Part shown: positions 27,530 through 35,333 of the stretch, one piece after another
Layout: each line of letters opens with the position of its first letter
Position numbering within the stretch: the first letter of the stretch is position 1
NCBI RefSeq assembly: GCF_007830295.1
Contig: NZ_VLKC01000002.1
Coordinates: 1,734,513 to 1,798,512, forward strand
Origin: Sporomusa sp. KB1
GTDB lineage: Bacteria > Bacillota > Negativicutes > Sporomusales > Sporomusaceae
Direction: 5' to 3'
DNA: 64,000 nucleotides
Program-made: the position numbers and the translations under genes
Notes under the pieces: generated by a model
Seen by the model: only the letters and a program-made list of their open reading frames with translations
Databases searched by the model: none
What the model was told of the DNA's origin: nothing

Positions 27530-28147
27530 TCACCCCTTTAACTTCTTGAGCAGGCCTGTATCAGTAGTAGCCAAGGAGAGTTTCAGTCGGTAAGTCAAGA
27601 TAACCAAAACAACAACTGCCACCAGCACGTCGAAGAATATCCCCAATTCAATGATTAACGGCAAACCTTGCGTGATAGATAAGCCCATCAAATACAGTCC
27701 ATTCTCCATGGTAATCAGACCAATAATCTGCAGCAGCGCTTGATTGCGGGTCATAATCAGCAACAGTCCAATAAAGGATAAAGAAATTGCAGCAGGCAGC
27801 GTAGATGCTGCAGCAAAGCCCGGCAACGCTTTACCAATCAAACCATATGCTAAAATGATGGCCAAAATAGCAGTAAAGGTACTGAAGTTTGGTTTTACAA
27901 TTTCACGTTCCTCATGTAAATAAGGCAATACCCGATATAAAGCGTACGGAATAAGTCCGACTTTGATTACGACTGTCAGCAAGGCGGCAATATACATATG
28001 AACTTGTCCAGTTTGAATTCCGGCAACAACGCAGGCGATAGCAACAATGACAGACTGCGCGCTAACAATATGAATGCCTAGCTTTAAGTTTGATACTCTT
28101 GTCAGTAAAATCGCAGCTGACAAAAGCAATACCGTTAATAGATCCAT
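27530..28147 (-). CDS. HyfE-like membrane subunit
   Basis: This 205-residue hydrophobic protein has about six helices. It matches HyfE, which is NuoK-like in its C-terminal half (MENGLYLMGLSITQGLPLIIELGIFFD). It forms part of the membrane arm joining the antiporter-like subunits to HyfC. Purine-rich GGGGG lies about ten bases before the ATG. Confidence 0.85.
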   Translation of the reverse strand: MDLLTVLLLSAAILLTRVSNLKLGIHIVSAQSVIVAIACVVAGIQTGQVHMYIAALLTVVIKVGLIPYALYRVLPYLHEEREIVKPNFSTFTAILAIILAYGLIGKALPGFAAASTLPAAISLSFIGLLLIMTRNQALLQIIGLITMENGLYLMGLSITQGLPLIIELGIFFDVLVAVVVLVILTYRLKLSLATTDTGLLKKLKG

Positions 28148-28166
28148 TGCTCTTCTTACCCCCTTA

Positions 28167-29072
28167 TTACTGAGCCACTAGTGCCAGCAATGACAAGCAT
28201 CCCGCTGCAACCATAAGGCCTGGCACCCTGAATAGGCGCATTTTATTAGTGCTGGATTCTATGCAGGCAAGTAAAACCGCCATGATAAGAACCTTAGTAA
28301 ACATGGATACTGCAGACATTACATTGGAATCAAAGCCTGGAAGGTCCCAGGGAATAAAGAGCTTGATCAGTAACAAAATAAATACTAATTGTTTAATTGC
28401 AGCAGCCCAAAAAATTAAACCCACAGATCTACCGGAATACTCCAGCACCATGCCTTCATGGATCATGGTCAATTCTAAATGGGTATCCGGATTGTCGACC
28501 GGGATACGCCCTGTTTCAGCTACCGTAATAATCAAAAACGCAATCGCCGCCAGAACTGTTGATAATGAAATAGGCTCACTGGCTGCGTTACTGGCCATAG
28601 CAGACAATACTGTCGAATTGGCACTGATTGCCACTGTGAATAGGGTAATCATCAACGCAGGCTCCACAAGGACACTAACAAACATTTCCCGCGAACCACC
28701 CATTCCTCCGAATGAACTGCCAGCATCAAGCGATGCAATAGCCAGAAAAAATCTCCCCAGAGCCAATAGGTATACTAAAATAAACAAGTTATCAAACTGC
28801 CCATTAGTCTCAGTAAAAATAGTCGGCACCAACGCCGCTGCACCAATCGCTGTTGCAAAATATATATAGGGTGCAAAATGGAATACCCATGATACAGTCG
28901 GAGATACCACACTGTCTTTGGCGAGGAATTTAACAAAATCAAAATACGGCTGGAAATAACCCGGACCCCTCCGGCTCTGCAAACGTCCTTTTGTATTTTT
29001 AACTATACCTTGAACTAAGGGCGCCAGTATGACCAAAGCTATAACTTGAATAATAGTTGCCGTAATAGACAT
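28167..29072 (-). CDS. HyfC/HycD-like (NuoH-family) membrane subunit
   Basis: This 301-residue NuoH-family protein has about eight helices. Family loops are visible: SRRGPGYFQPYFDFVKFLAKD near residue 33, and ETGRIPVDNPDTHLELTMIHEGM near residue 185, which carries acidic residues involved in proton transfer. It anchors the peripheral hydrogenase arm to the membrane. AAGGTGG precedes the ATG. Confidence 0.92.
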   Translation of the reverse strand: MSITATIIQVIALVILAPLVQGIVKNTKGRLQSRRGPGYFQPYFDFVKFLAKDSVVSPTVSWVFHFAPYIYFATAIGAAALVPTIFTETNGQFDNLFILVYLLALGRFFLAIASLDAGSSFGGMGGSREMFVSVLVEPALMITLFTVAISANSTVLSAMASNAASEPISLSTVLAAIAFLIITVAETGRIPVDNPDTHLELTMIHEGMVLEYSGRSVGLIFWAAAIKQLVFILLLIKLFIPWDLPGFDSNVMSAVSMFTKVLIMAVLLACIESSTNKMRLFRVPGLMVAAGCLSLLALVAQ

Positions 29073-29076
29073 ATGG

Positions 29077-31107
29077 TCACCACCTTGTCCCTATAATCAA
29101 CACCACTGCTGTAACTGCCATGATATAACCGATGTAAAGCTGCAAACTTCCAGCCTGAACCCGTTTGAAGCTACTGGCTAGATTAAGAATTCCATTAGCT
29201 AGCGGTTGATACAGATATTCATTAATAAAGTAACTAACCTGTACCTTTAGCGACATCTTAACGCCATGATACGGATTTTGCGCTGCGTCGTCTGTCGTCA
29301 GCCGGGCAACCGGATGCAAAATATCACCAAATGCGCGACGGATAGGTTCAGCAAATCCAGTTGCCGTATATTCCATGCGAGCTGTAGGTATTTGACCACA
29401 AGTCCAGGTTTCATTGGTTTCCACTTTGGGAGTTCCTGCAGCACGGGCAAATAAGAAAGCTACAAGTAGACAAACGGCAATTATAATTACAACGATTGGC
29501 ATAGTAATCAGACCAAAACTACCTTGCTGAGCTTGGAATGCTACTGCATACCATTGGCTGGTTTGAAAAAGATTATCTGCCGCTAAACCAGCATGCCCTG
29601 CTACCACATTTTTAAGAATATGAATCATCCATTGAGGCCATACACCAGCAGCAACACACACCACTGCGAGCATTGCCATCCCTAGTATCATGGAGCCGGG
29701 AACTTCTTTTGCCTGCTCCGCCTGCTTGCTGCGAGGCATTGCTAAAAAAGTCACGCCGAAGGCTTTAACAAAACAAGCGGCAGCTAAAGCCCCTGTCAAC
29801 CCAAGTAAAGCTATTAGGGCAACTGCCCCCAGCTTACCAGTTAAGCCAACAATAGCTTTGGGTAAAAAAAACAAGGCTTGAAAAGTTAGCCATTCGCTAA
29901 CAAAACCATTAAGCGGCGGCAGCGCTGAAATAGCGGCCGCACCAATCAAAAAACAAAAAGCAGTATAGGGCATCTTCTTGATTAAGCCACCCAGCTGTTC
30001 GATATCTTTGGTATGGGTAGCAGACATTACCGCCCCTGCTCCCATAAATAACAAGGATTTAAAAACAGCGTGGTTAAACACATGATAAAGACTGGCAGCC
30101 CATGCCAAGCCGCCAAGAGTTGGATAATTATTGCTCATAAACACCATACCAGCACCGATACCAAGCAGTATAATGCCAATATTTTCTACACTGTGATAGG
30201 CTAAAAGACGTTTAAGATCATGTTCCATAAGCGCATATAATACCCCAAGAACGCAGGATACAATTCCTAAACCTAAGATTAATTCTCCCCACCACGCAGG
30301 ACCTACCCCTAAGAAATCAAGGAAAAAGCGCGCCATGCCATAAATTGCTGTTTTAATCATAATGCCTGACATCATGGCTGAAACGTGACTTGGAGCCGCC
30401 GGATGGGCTTCTGGCAACCAAATATGCAGCGGCATAACACCCGCTTTGGTACCAAAACCAATCAAAGCACACAGAAACACTACATTTTTCATCGGTTCAG
30501 TAAGTGCGCTTCCTTTAAGAAGTTCAAAATCCAAACTATTGGCTGCAGCAGCAAGTAGCAAGAATGCTATTACAATAAAAGCAGTACCAATATTAGTCAT
30601 TAAAATGTATATGTAAGCGGCATTCGTATTGGATGTTTTTTCATATTCATGATTAACCAATAAAAATGACACCACCGTCATTAGTTCCCATACAATAACA
30701 AAAGCGACTACTTGGCTAATCGTCAATACTAAAACCATGGATAGCAAAAATGCATTAAAGAGTGACGCTAAGACTGCTAACCGCCGTCCATAATACTCCC
30801 GGCTGTATCCGATCGCATACACACTGGCAGCAGTACCTACTATTCCAAAAGCTAACAGGAAATAGGCCGCTAAATAATCGATTCTGACTTTAATAAGACC
30901 CAGAGGAGCTCCTAAAGCAACAGCTATAGTCTGTTCTCCTGTCTGTAGCGCCACTACCGCGCAGCCTACAGTTGCCAGACACCCTAATGCAGCAAAACCA
31001 TGCGATAGATAATTGGTGGCTTTGGGATTGCTTTGAGCGACAAACGCAGAAAATATACCTAACGCAAACAAACATAGTATCGCAAAATATAATTGATCGA
31101 TAAGCAC
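29077..31107 (-). CDS. HyfB/HycC-like antiporter-type membrane subunit
   Basis: This subunit of about 676 residues, related to NuoL/MrpA, has about 15-16 helices. Ion-path motifs include IGFGTKAGVMPLHIWLPEAHPAAPS and LMEHDLKRLLAYHSVEN. A C-terminal extension contains the ETWTCGQIPTARMEYTATGF region also found in HycC. The GTG at 31107 is preferred because GAGG sits eight bases upstream; another GTG three codons earlier overlaps that site. It directly follows the [FeFe] hydrogenase gene. Confidence 0.9.
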   Translation of the reverse strand: MLIDQLYFAILCLFALGIFSAFVAQSNPKATNYLSHGFAALGCLATVGCAVVALQTGEQTIAVALGAPLGLIKVRIDYLAAYFLLAFGIVGTAASVYAIGYSREYYGRRLAVLASLFNAFLLSMVLVLTISQVVAFVIVWELMTVVSFLLVNHEYEKTSNTNAAYIYILMTNIGTAFIVIAFLLLAAAANSLDFELLKGSALTEPMKNVVFLCALIGFGTKAGVMPLHIWLPEAHPAAPSHVSAMMSGIMIKTAIYGMARFFLDFLGVGPAWWGELILGLGIVSCVLGVLYALMEHDLKRLLAYHSVENIGIILLGIGAGMVFMSNNYPTLGGLAWAASLYHVFNHAVFKSLLFMGAGAVMSATHTKDIEQLGGLIKKMPYTAFCFLIGAAAISALPPLNGFVSEWLTFQALFFLPKAIVGLTGKLGAVALIALLGLTGALAAACFVKAFGVTFLAMPRSKQAEQAKEVPGSMILGMAMLAVVCVAAGVWPQWMIHILKNVVAGHAGLAADNLFQTSQWYAVAFQAQQGSFGLITMPIVVIIIAVCLLVAFLFARAAGTPKVETNETWTCGQIPTARMEYTATGFAEPIRRAFGDILHPVARLTTDDAAQNPYHGVKMSLKVQVSYFINEYLYQPLANGILNLASSFKRVQAGSLQLYIGYIMAVTAVVLIIGTRW

Positions 31108-31183
31108 AAATTTCACCTCTAAACCAACATGGATTTATAGTATAATCAGGTTGCGCACTAGGTCCCCATACCTCACACACAAA

Positions 31184-32566
31184 TCATATTTCACACCACC
31201 CCCGTGGATTGTATTTTGTATGAAGCAGCTGTTGGATAACATCCTCATCCAATAATTCTTCATAAATCTCTTGGATTTCTTGTCGATTATGCAAATTCCT
31301 ATATTCTATACTTTGCTCCTGCACCTCAGCAGTAAAGGTTCGGTTAGAATACACGATTACTTCGTCGTCAGGCATGATTATTTTCGGTTGTCCACCACCA
31401 TTAATACATCCGCCAGGGCAGGCCATAACTTCCACGAAATGAAAATCTGCTTTTCCAGCTTTAATTGCTGCCAAAATGGACACAACATTCTTCAAACCGG
31501 CAACTACTGCCACTTTTATTGTCCGATCTCCGATTTTAATTTCTGACTTTCTCACGCCTTCGTCACCCCCGACGAATTTATGGTTGTCATCAGAAATCTC
31601 TTGCTTTGCAAGCAGCTCGTATCCAGTACGCAAAGATACCTCCATGACATCCTCAGCAGCACTAAAAATAGTGCCATCTCCAGAGTAAATCCTCAACGGC
31701 TTATCAAATTCTTTTTCAGGTAAGTCCTTTAAATCAATGCCCGCATCCTTAATTAATTGTGCAAGTTCCCGGGTAGTAATAACAACATCCACATCACGAT
31801 AGCCACTATCTCTCATTTCAGGACGTTCACATTCAAACTTCTTACCCGTACAAGGCACAACTGAAACACTATAAACTTTTGCAGCATCCACACCATCAAT
31901 TTCAGCACCATATGTCTTATATAACGTGCCCGCCATTTGCTGTGGAGATTTACAAGATGACAGATGTGAGATCAACTCCGGATAATCCTGCTCAATAAAT
32001 TTTACCCAGGCAGGACAAAAAGAAGTAAACATTGGCAGTAAGCCGCCTCCAATAATGCGCTCAAGAAGTTCACTACTTTCTTCCATAATTGTGAGCTCAG
32101 TCGAGAAATACGTGTCATAAACTCGATTAAAACCTAATTCCCTTAGGATAGCTGCCATTTTACCTGGTGTTAAACTTCCCAATGGCATGTCAAACTCTTC
32201 AGCAATAGCCACACGAACAGCTGGCGCACATTGCACCATCGTAAGAAGGTTATGATTCGCTAAGACCTCTTTTACAGTTGGCGCATGACCTGCATAGTAA
32301 GCTGCAAACAAGGGTTCTTTAACAGAAGGAAGCATATTACGTTCCTGCAGCTTTTTTCCTCGTAAAGCAAGATTCTCATCAAGCACAGAAGCATAGGCAG
32401 TGCAAACCTGCACACATTGACCACACATAATACAGCGCTCTCTATTAATCATTTGAGGGCTTCCCTTTTTGCCTTCTATAGCATCTACAGGACAAATAGC
32501 TGCACAACGCTTACAACCGATACATAACTCTTTATCAATATTGATAATCCCTTGCATCTTGGTCAT
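31184..32566 (-). CDS. HydA-like [FeFe] hydrogenase with altered active-site surroundings
   Basis: This 460-residue protein has an N-terminal two-cluster ferredoxin domain (CIGCKRCAAIC, CIMCGQCVQVC) and an H-cluster domain. The cluster cysteines are present in TSFCPAW, VVPCTGKK and EVMACPGGCINGGGQP. The Cys that normally precedes the ligand in TSCCP (proton relay) is Phe, the Met before PC is Val, and the usual GATGGVMEA loop reads SAAEDVMEV. It lies between focA and the Hyf-type membrane genes, so it is probably the catalytic or electron-input partner of that complex. The start is the ATG at 32566. Confidence 0.88.
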   Translation of the reverse strand: MTKMQGIINIDKELCIGCKRCAAICPVDAIEGKKGSPQMINRERCIMCGQCVQVCTAYASVLDENLALRGKKLQERNMLPSVKEPLFAAYYAGHAPTVKEVLANHNLLTMVQCAPAVRVAIAEEFDMPLGSLTPGKMAAILRELGFNRVYDTYFSTELTIMEESSELLERIIGGGLLPMFTSFCPAWVKFIEQDYPELISHLSSCKSPQQMAGTLYKTYGAEIDGVDAAKVYSVSVVPCTGKKFECERPEMRDSGYRDVDVVITTRELAQLIKDAGIDLKDLPEKEFDKPLRIYSGDGTIFSAAEDVMEVSLRTGYELLAKQEISDDNHKFVGGDEGVRKSEIKIGDRTIKVAVVAGLKNVVSILAAIKAGKADFHFVEVMACPGGCINGGGQPKIIMPDDEVIVYSNRTFTAEVQEQSIEYRNLHNRQEIQEIYEELLDEDVIQQLLHTKYNPRGWCEI

Positions 32567-32620
32567 CAAAATAAGCGTCTCCTATCGTATACAAAATGCT
32601 AATGCATTCCCAGAGTTATC

Positions 32621-33487
32621 CTATTTCTTCATAGCAGCTAAAACACCACTCGTGCAACCAACAGATGACGTAGTGCGCATGTAACTATACCAATAAAACA
32701 TAGCCACAAAAATACCAAGACCAACAATATTCCCCAATACGGCAGGTATCCAATTATTCATAATGGTTGTTTCGATTGTCAGAGTATCTATCTTCACTCC
32801 TAATTTGCTTGCCTCTACCACTGCCGGCATAGTTTTTGCAAATAACCCAGCAGGAATATAGTACATATTTGCAACACTATGCTCAAAACCACTCATGACA
32901 AAAGTCATAACCGGGAGATAGCAAGTTGCCACTTTACTAATAATATCTTTGGAAGAAAAACTCATCCATACGGCAAGACCAACCAGCCAGTTACAAAGTA
33001 TGCCGCGGAAAAACACTTCACCCCAAGTAAGATTCACTTTAGCAACAGCAGTTGCTAACGTCGCTGCACCAAGCAAATTATTATTAAATTTAAACAGTCC
33101 AGTCATATACATAAGCCAGGCTACCAGTATTCCACCCACCATATTACCCAGTAATACAATCGTCCAGTTTCTCATAACATCATAAAAACTAATCTTTCTG
33201 GAAAAAAGTGCGGTCAGCATGAGTACATTGCCGGTAAACAATTCCGCTCCGCAGATAATAACATACATAAGACCTACAGAAAAAACTGAACCTGTGATAA
33301 ATCGTTGCCAGCCTGCACCAAGAGAAGTAAGATCATGAGCTGCCATAGTTGAGCCTTCAGCACCAAATGCAATAAAACAACCAGCAAGTATCCCTAGTAT
33401 GAATAGTTTGCCAGCAGGCATTGTTGCCCTTTTCACCTGCGCTTCCATACAATTTTGAGCAATTTCCGGGGGTGTACAATAATTCAT
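32621..33487 (-). CDS. FocA/FdhC-family formate channel
   Basis: This 288-residue formate/nitrite transporter-family protein has six predicted helices. The family signatures LAGCFIAFGAEGSTMAAHD (near residue 33) and the VMSGFEHSVANMYYIPAG region with the pore histidine are visible. It would move formate or a related anion across the inner membrane. It is first in the hydrogenase operon, with AGGAGG seven bases before the ATG and a -24/-12 promoter about 95 bp further up. No formate dehydrogenase is encoded with it. Confidence 0.9.
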   Translation of the reverse strand: MNYCTPPEIAQNCMEAQVKRATMPAGKLFILGILAGCFIAFGAEGSTMAAHDLTSLGAGWQRFITGSVFSVGLMYVIICGAELFTGNVLMLTALFSRKISFYDVMRNWTIVLLGNMVGGILVAWLMYMTGLFKFNNNLLGAATLATAVAKVNLTWGEVFFRGILCNWLVGLAVWMSFSSKDIISKVATCYLPVMTFVMSGFEHSVANMYYIPAGLFAKTMPAVVEASKLGVKIDTLTIETTIMNNWIPAVLGNIVGLGIFVAMFYWYSYMRTTSSVGCTSGVLAAMKK

Positions 33488-33580
33488 AATTCATCCTCCT
33501 TTGTTTTATAAAACGTACCGTACTGCGCCGCTTTCCTTATACTAGTAAGACGCTTATTGTCACTTCTGCCGATAATAAAA

Positions 33581-33596
33581 GCAAAAAGCATGCCAG
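33581..33596 (-). promoter_or_regulatory. Sigma-54 promoter of the focA-hydrogenase operon
   Basis: On the minus strand TGGCAT-GCTTT-TTGC matches the -24/-12 consensus with exact spacing. It overlaps a GCATGCC/GGCATGC hairpin. Expected transcription start is near 33570. Confidence 0.75.
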
Positions 33597-33757
33597 CAAG
33601 GCATGCTTTTTTTGCTTTTACTATCCAGGTTTTTAAAGATAAACCGTACACTATCAGACTATTCAAGGTTCATAGCCGATATTTATTTTTTATCACTACT
33701 TATTTTTTACATAAATTATTGTAATATTCATAAATAATTAGTTTAATTAAAACATTT

Positions 33758-33807
33758 AGTTATTGCAGACCCTGCAATAACTGCAGGCTTTTTTTGCACG
33801 GTCTGCA
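33758..33807 (-). promoter_or_regulatory. Paired 14-bp activator sites upstream of the focA operon
   Basis: TGCAGACCCTGCAA (33764-33777, within a perfect 11-bp palindrome) and its inverted relative TGCAGACCGTGCAA (33794-33807, read on the minus strand) have centres 30 bp apart and lie 165-225 bp upstream of the -24/-12 element. This fits enhancer sites for the neighbouring sigma-54 response regulator. The first palindrome could also act as terminator of the regulator gene. Confidence 0.55.
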
Positions 33808-33838
33808 GTTTTTACATATTTAGATAATTTTTTGCACA

Positions 33839-35317
33839 CTATGTTTCTGATCGCTTTTTTTTCATCTTTTCAAGCCGGTAATATAGTGTTCGTACTGCAA
33901 TCCCAAGATAATTAGCAGCCTTAGTTTTATTTCCGCCACACTTTTCTAATGCTTCTTCCACCATACTATCGACACGATCTTGTAAAGCAAAGTTATCCGA
34001 TTGCGCTTCCAGCTTCTTTTGCGAACCATCGAAGGCGGATTCTGCTTTTGTCGCTCCATTTGAAGTTTTATTGTATCTATTATTAATATTACTTAAATGT
34101 TCTATTTTAAGTTCCTCTTCATCATACATGAAGGAAACCCATTCCATCACATTTCTAAGTTCACGAACATTACCCGGCCATGGATAATGTAAAAGAAACT
34201 CAGCCGCTGAATTACTTATACCCGCAAAGTGCTTTCCGCGCCGCTGCGCAAAATCTTGCAAAAACATTAGTGATAAGGGAAGTATATCCTCCTGCCGTTC
34301 GCGCAGCGGCGGTATAATAATTTGTCCAACTTTAAGCCGGTAGTACAAATCTGTTCTAAATAAACCCTGCTCAATACGTTTTTCAAAATCCACATTTGTT
34401 GCGCAAATAATTCTTAAATCAGTTTTTATTTTCCTTAAACCACCGACCCGGTAAAAACTTTTTTCCTCCAGTACTCGCAATAACTTAGGCTGTAATTCAA
34501 TCGGAATTTCTGCAATCTCATCAAGAAACAACGTTCCTCCCATGGCCATATCCAGTTTACCCTTACTGCCACGTGACGTTCCGCCTGTAAAAGAACCAGC
34601 TTCATAGCCAAACAATTCACTTTCAAACAAACTAGGTGTTATAGCCGTACAATTAATATCAATAAATGGACCGGGATTTTCCAGCTTGCCATAATGCACC
34701 ATTCTAGCAATAATCTCTTTTCCTACACCAGTTTCCCCTTGTATAAGAACAGGGAGTGAGCGATCAGTGTGATATTTCTCAGCTTGCTGAACAATATTTT
34801 TCATTTTATTGGAAAATACACCAACATGACCTATTCCGGCCTGCTCTGCAATAATCTTTTTTAATTGTTCTAACTGACGCTCGGTATCTTTTGTAGCACT
34901 CTTTACTTTCTCGTCAAAATGCTGTACCAATTCTTTATTCTCGTTTAATAAAAACTGGTGTTCTTCAACCCGATTTAAAACTGCTTTTAATTCCTGCACA
35001 TTAATTGGCTTTGTCAGATAATCATAGGCTCCGACTCGTAATGCTCCAATAGTGAGGGCAATATCGATAAATCCTGTATATAAAACAAGGTCAGCTTCCG
35101 GACTACATTTTAGTGCCTTAATATCTCGTATTAAATCAATTCCTGACATGCCGCCCATCTTTATATCAGACAACACCATCTCATACCTATTTCTTTTATA
35201 GGTTTCAAGAGCCTCTTCACCAGAAGAACACTCATCAACGTGATGACCAAGCAATAGTAAATAATCAGCCAAAAAAGACCTGCTTTCCTTTTCATCATCG
35301 ACAAGTAAAATACGCAT
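33839..35317 (-). CDS. Sigma-54-dependent response regulator (NtrC family)
   Basis: This 492-residue protein has a receiver domain (phospho-acceptor Asp in VLSDIKMGG, about residue 52), a short coiled linker and an AAA+ domain with Walker A GETGVGKE. The sigma-54 contact loop reads GSFTGG instead of GAFTGA. A Fis-type helix-turn-helix follows (NKTKAANYLGIAVRTLYYRLEKM). It lies 16 bp downstream of the kinase gene. It probably activates the adjacent focA-hydrogenase operon, which has a -24/-12 promoter and paired dyads. Confidence 0.92.
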   Translation of the reverse strand: MRILLVDDEKESRSFLADYLLLLGHHVDECSSGEEALETYKRNRYEMVLSDIKMGGMSGIDLIRDIKALKCSPEADLVLYTGFIDIALTIGALRVGAYDYLTKPINVQELKAVLNRVEEHQFLLNENKELVQHFDEKVKSATKDTERQLEQLKKIIAEQAGIGHVGVFSNKMKNIVQQAEKYHTDRSLPVLIQGETGVGKEIIARMVHYGKLENPGPFIDINCTAITPSLFESELFGYEAGSFTGGTSRGSKGKLDMAMGGTLFLDEIAEIPIELQPKLLRVLEEKSFYRVGGLRKIKTDLRIICATNVDFEKRIEQGLFRTDLYYRLKVGQIIIPPLRERQEDILPLSLMFLQDFAQRRGKHFAGISNSAAEFLLHYPWPGNVRELRNVMEWVSFMYDEEELKIEHLSNINNRYNKTSNGATKAESAFDGSQKKLEAQSDNFALQDRVDSMVEEALEKCGGNKTKAANYLGIAVRTLYYRLEKMKKKRSET

Positions 35318-35333
35318 GGCTTATCTCCCTTCT

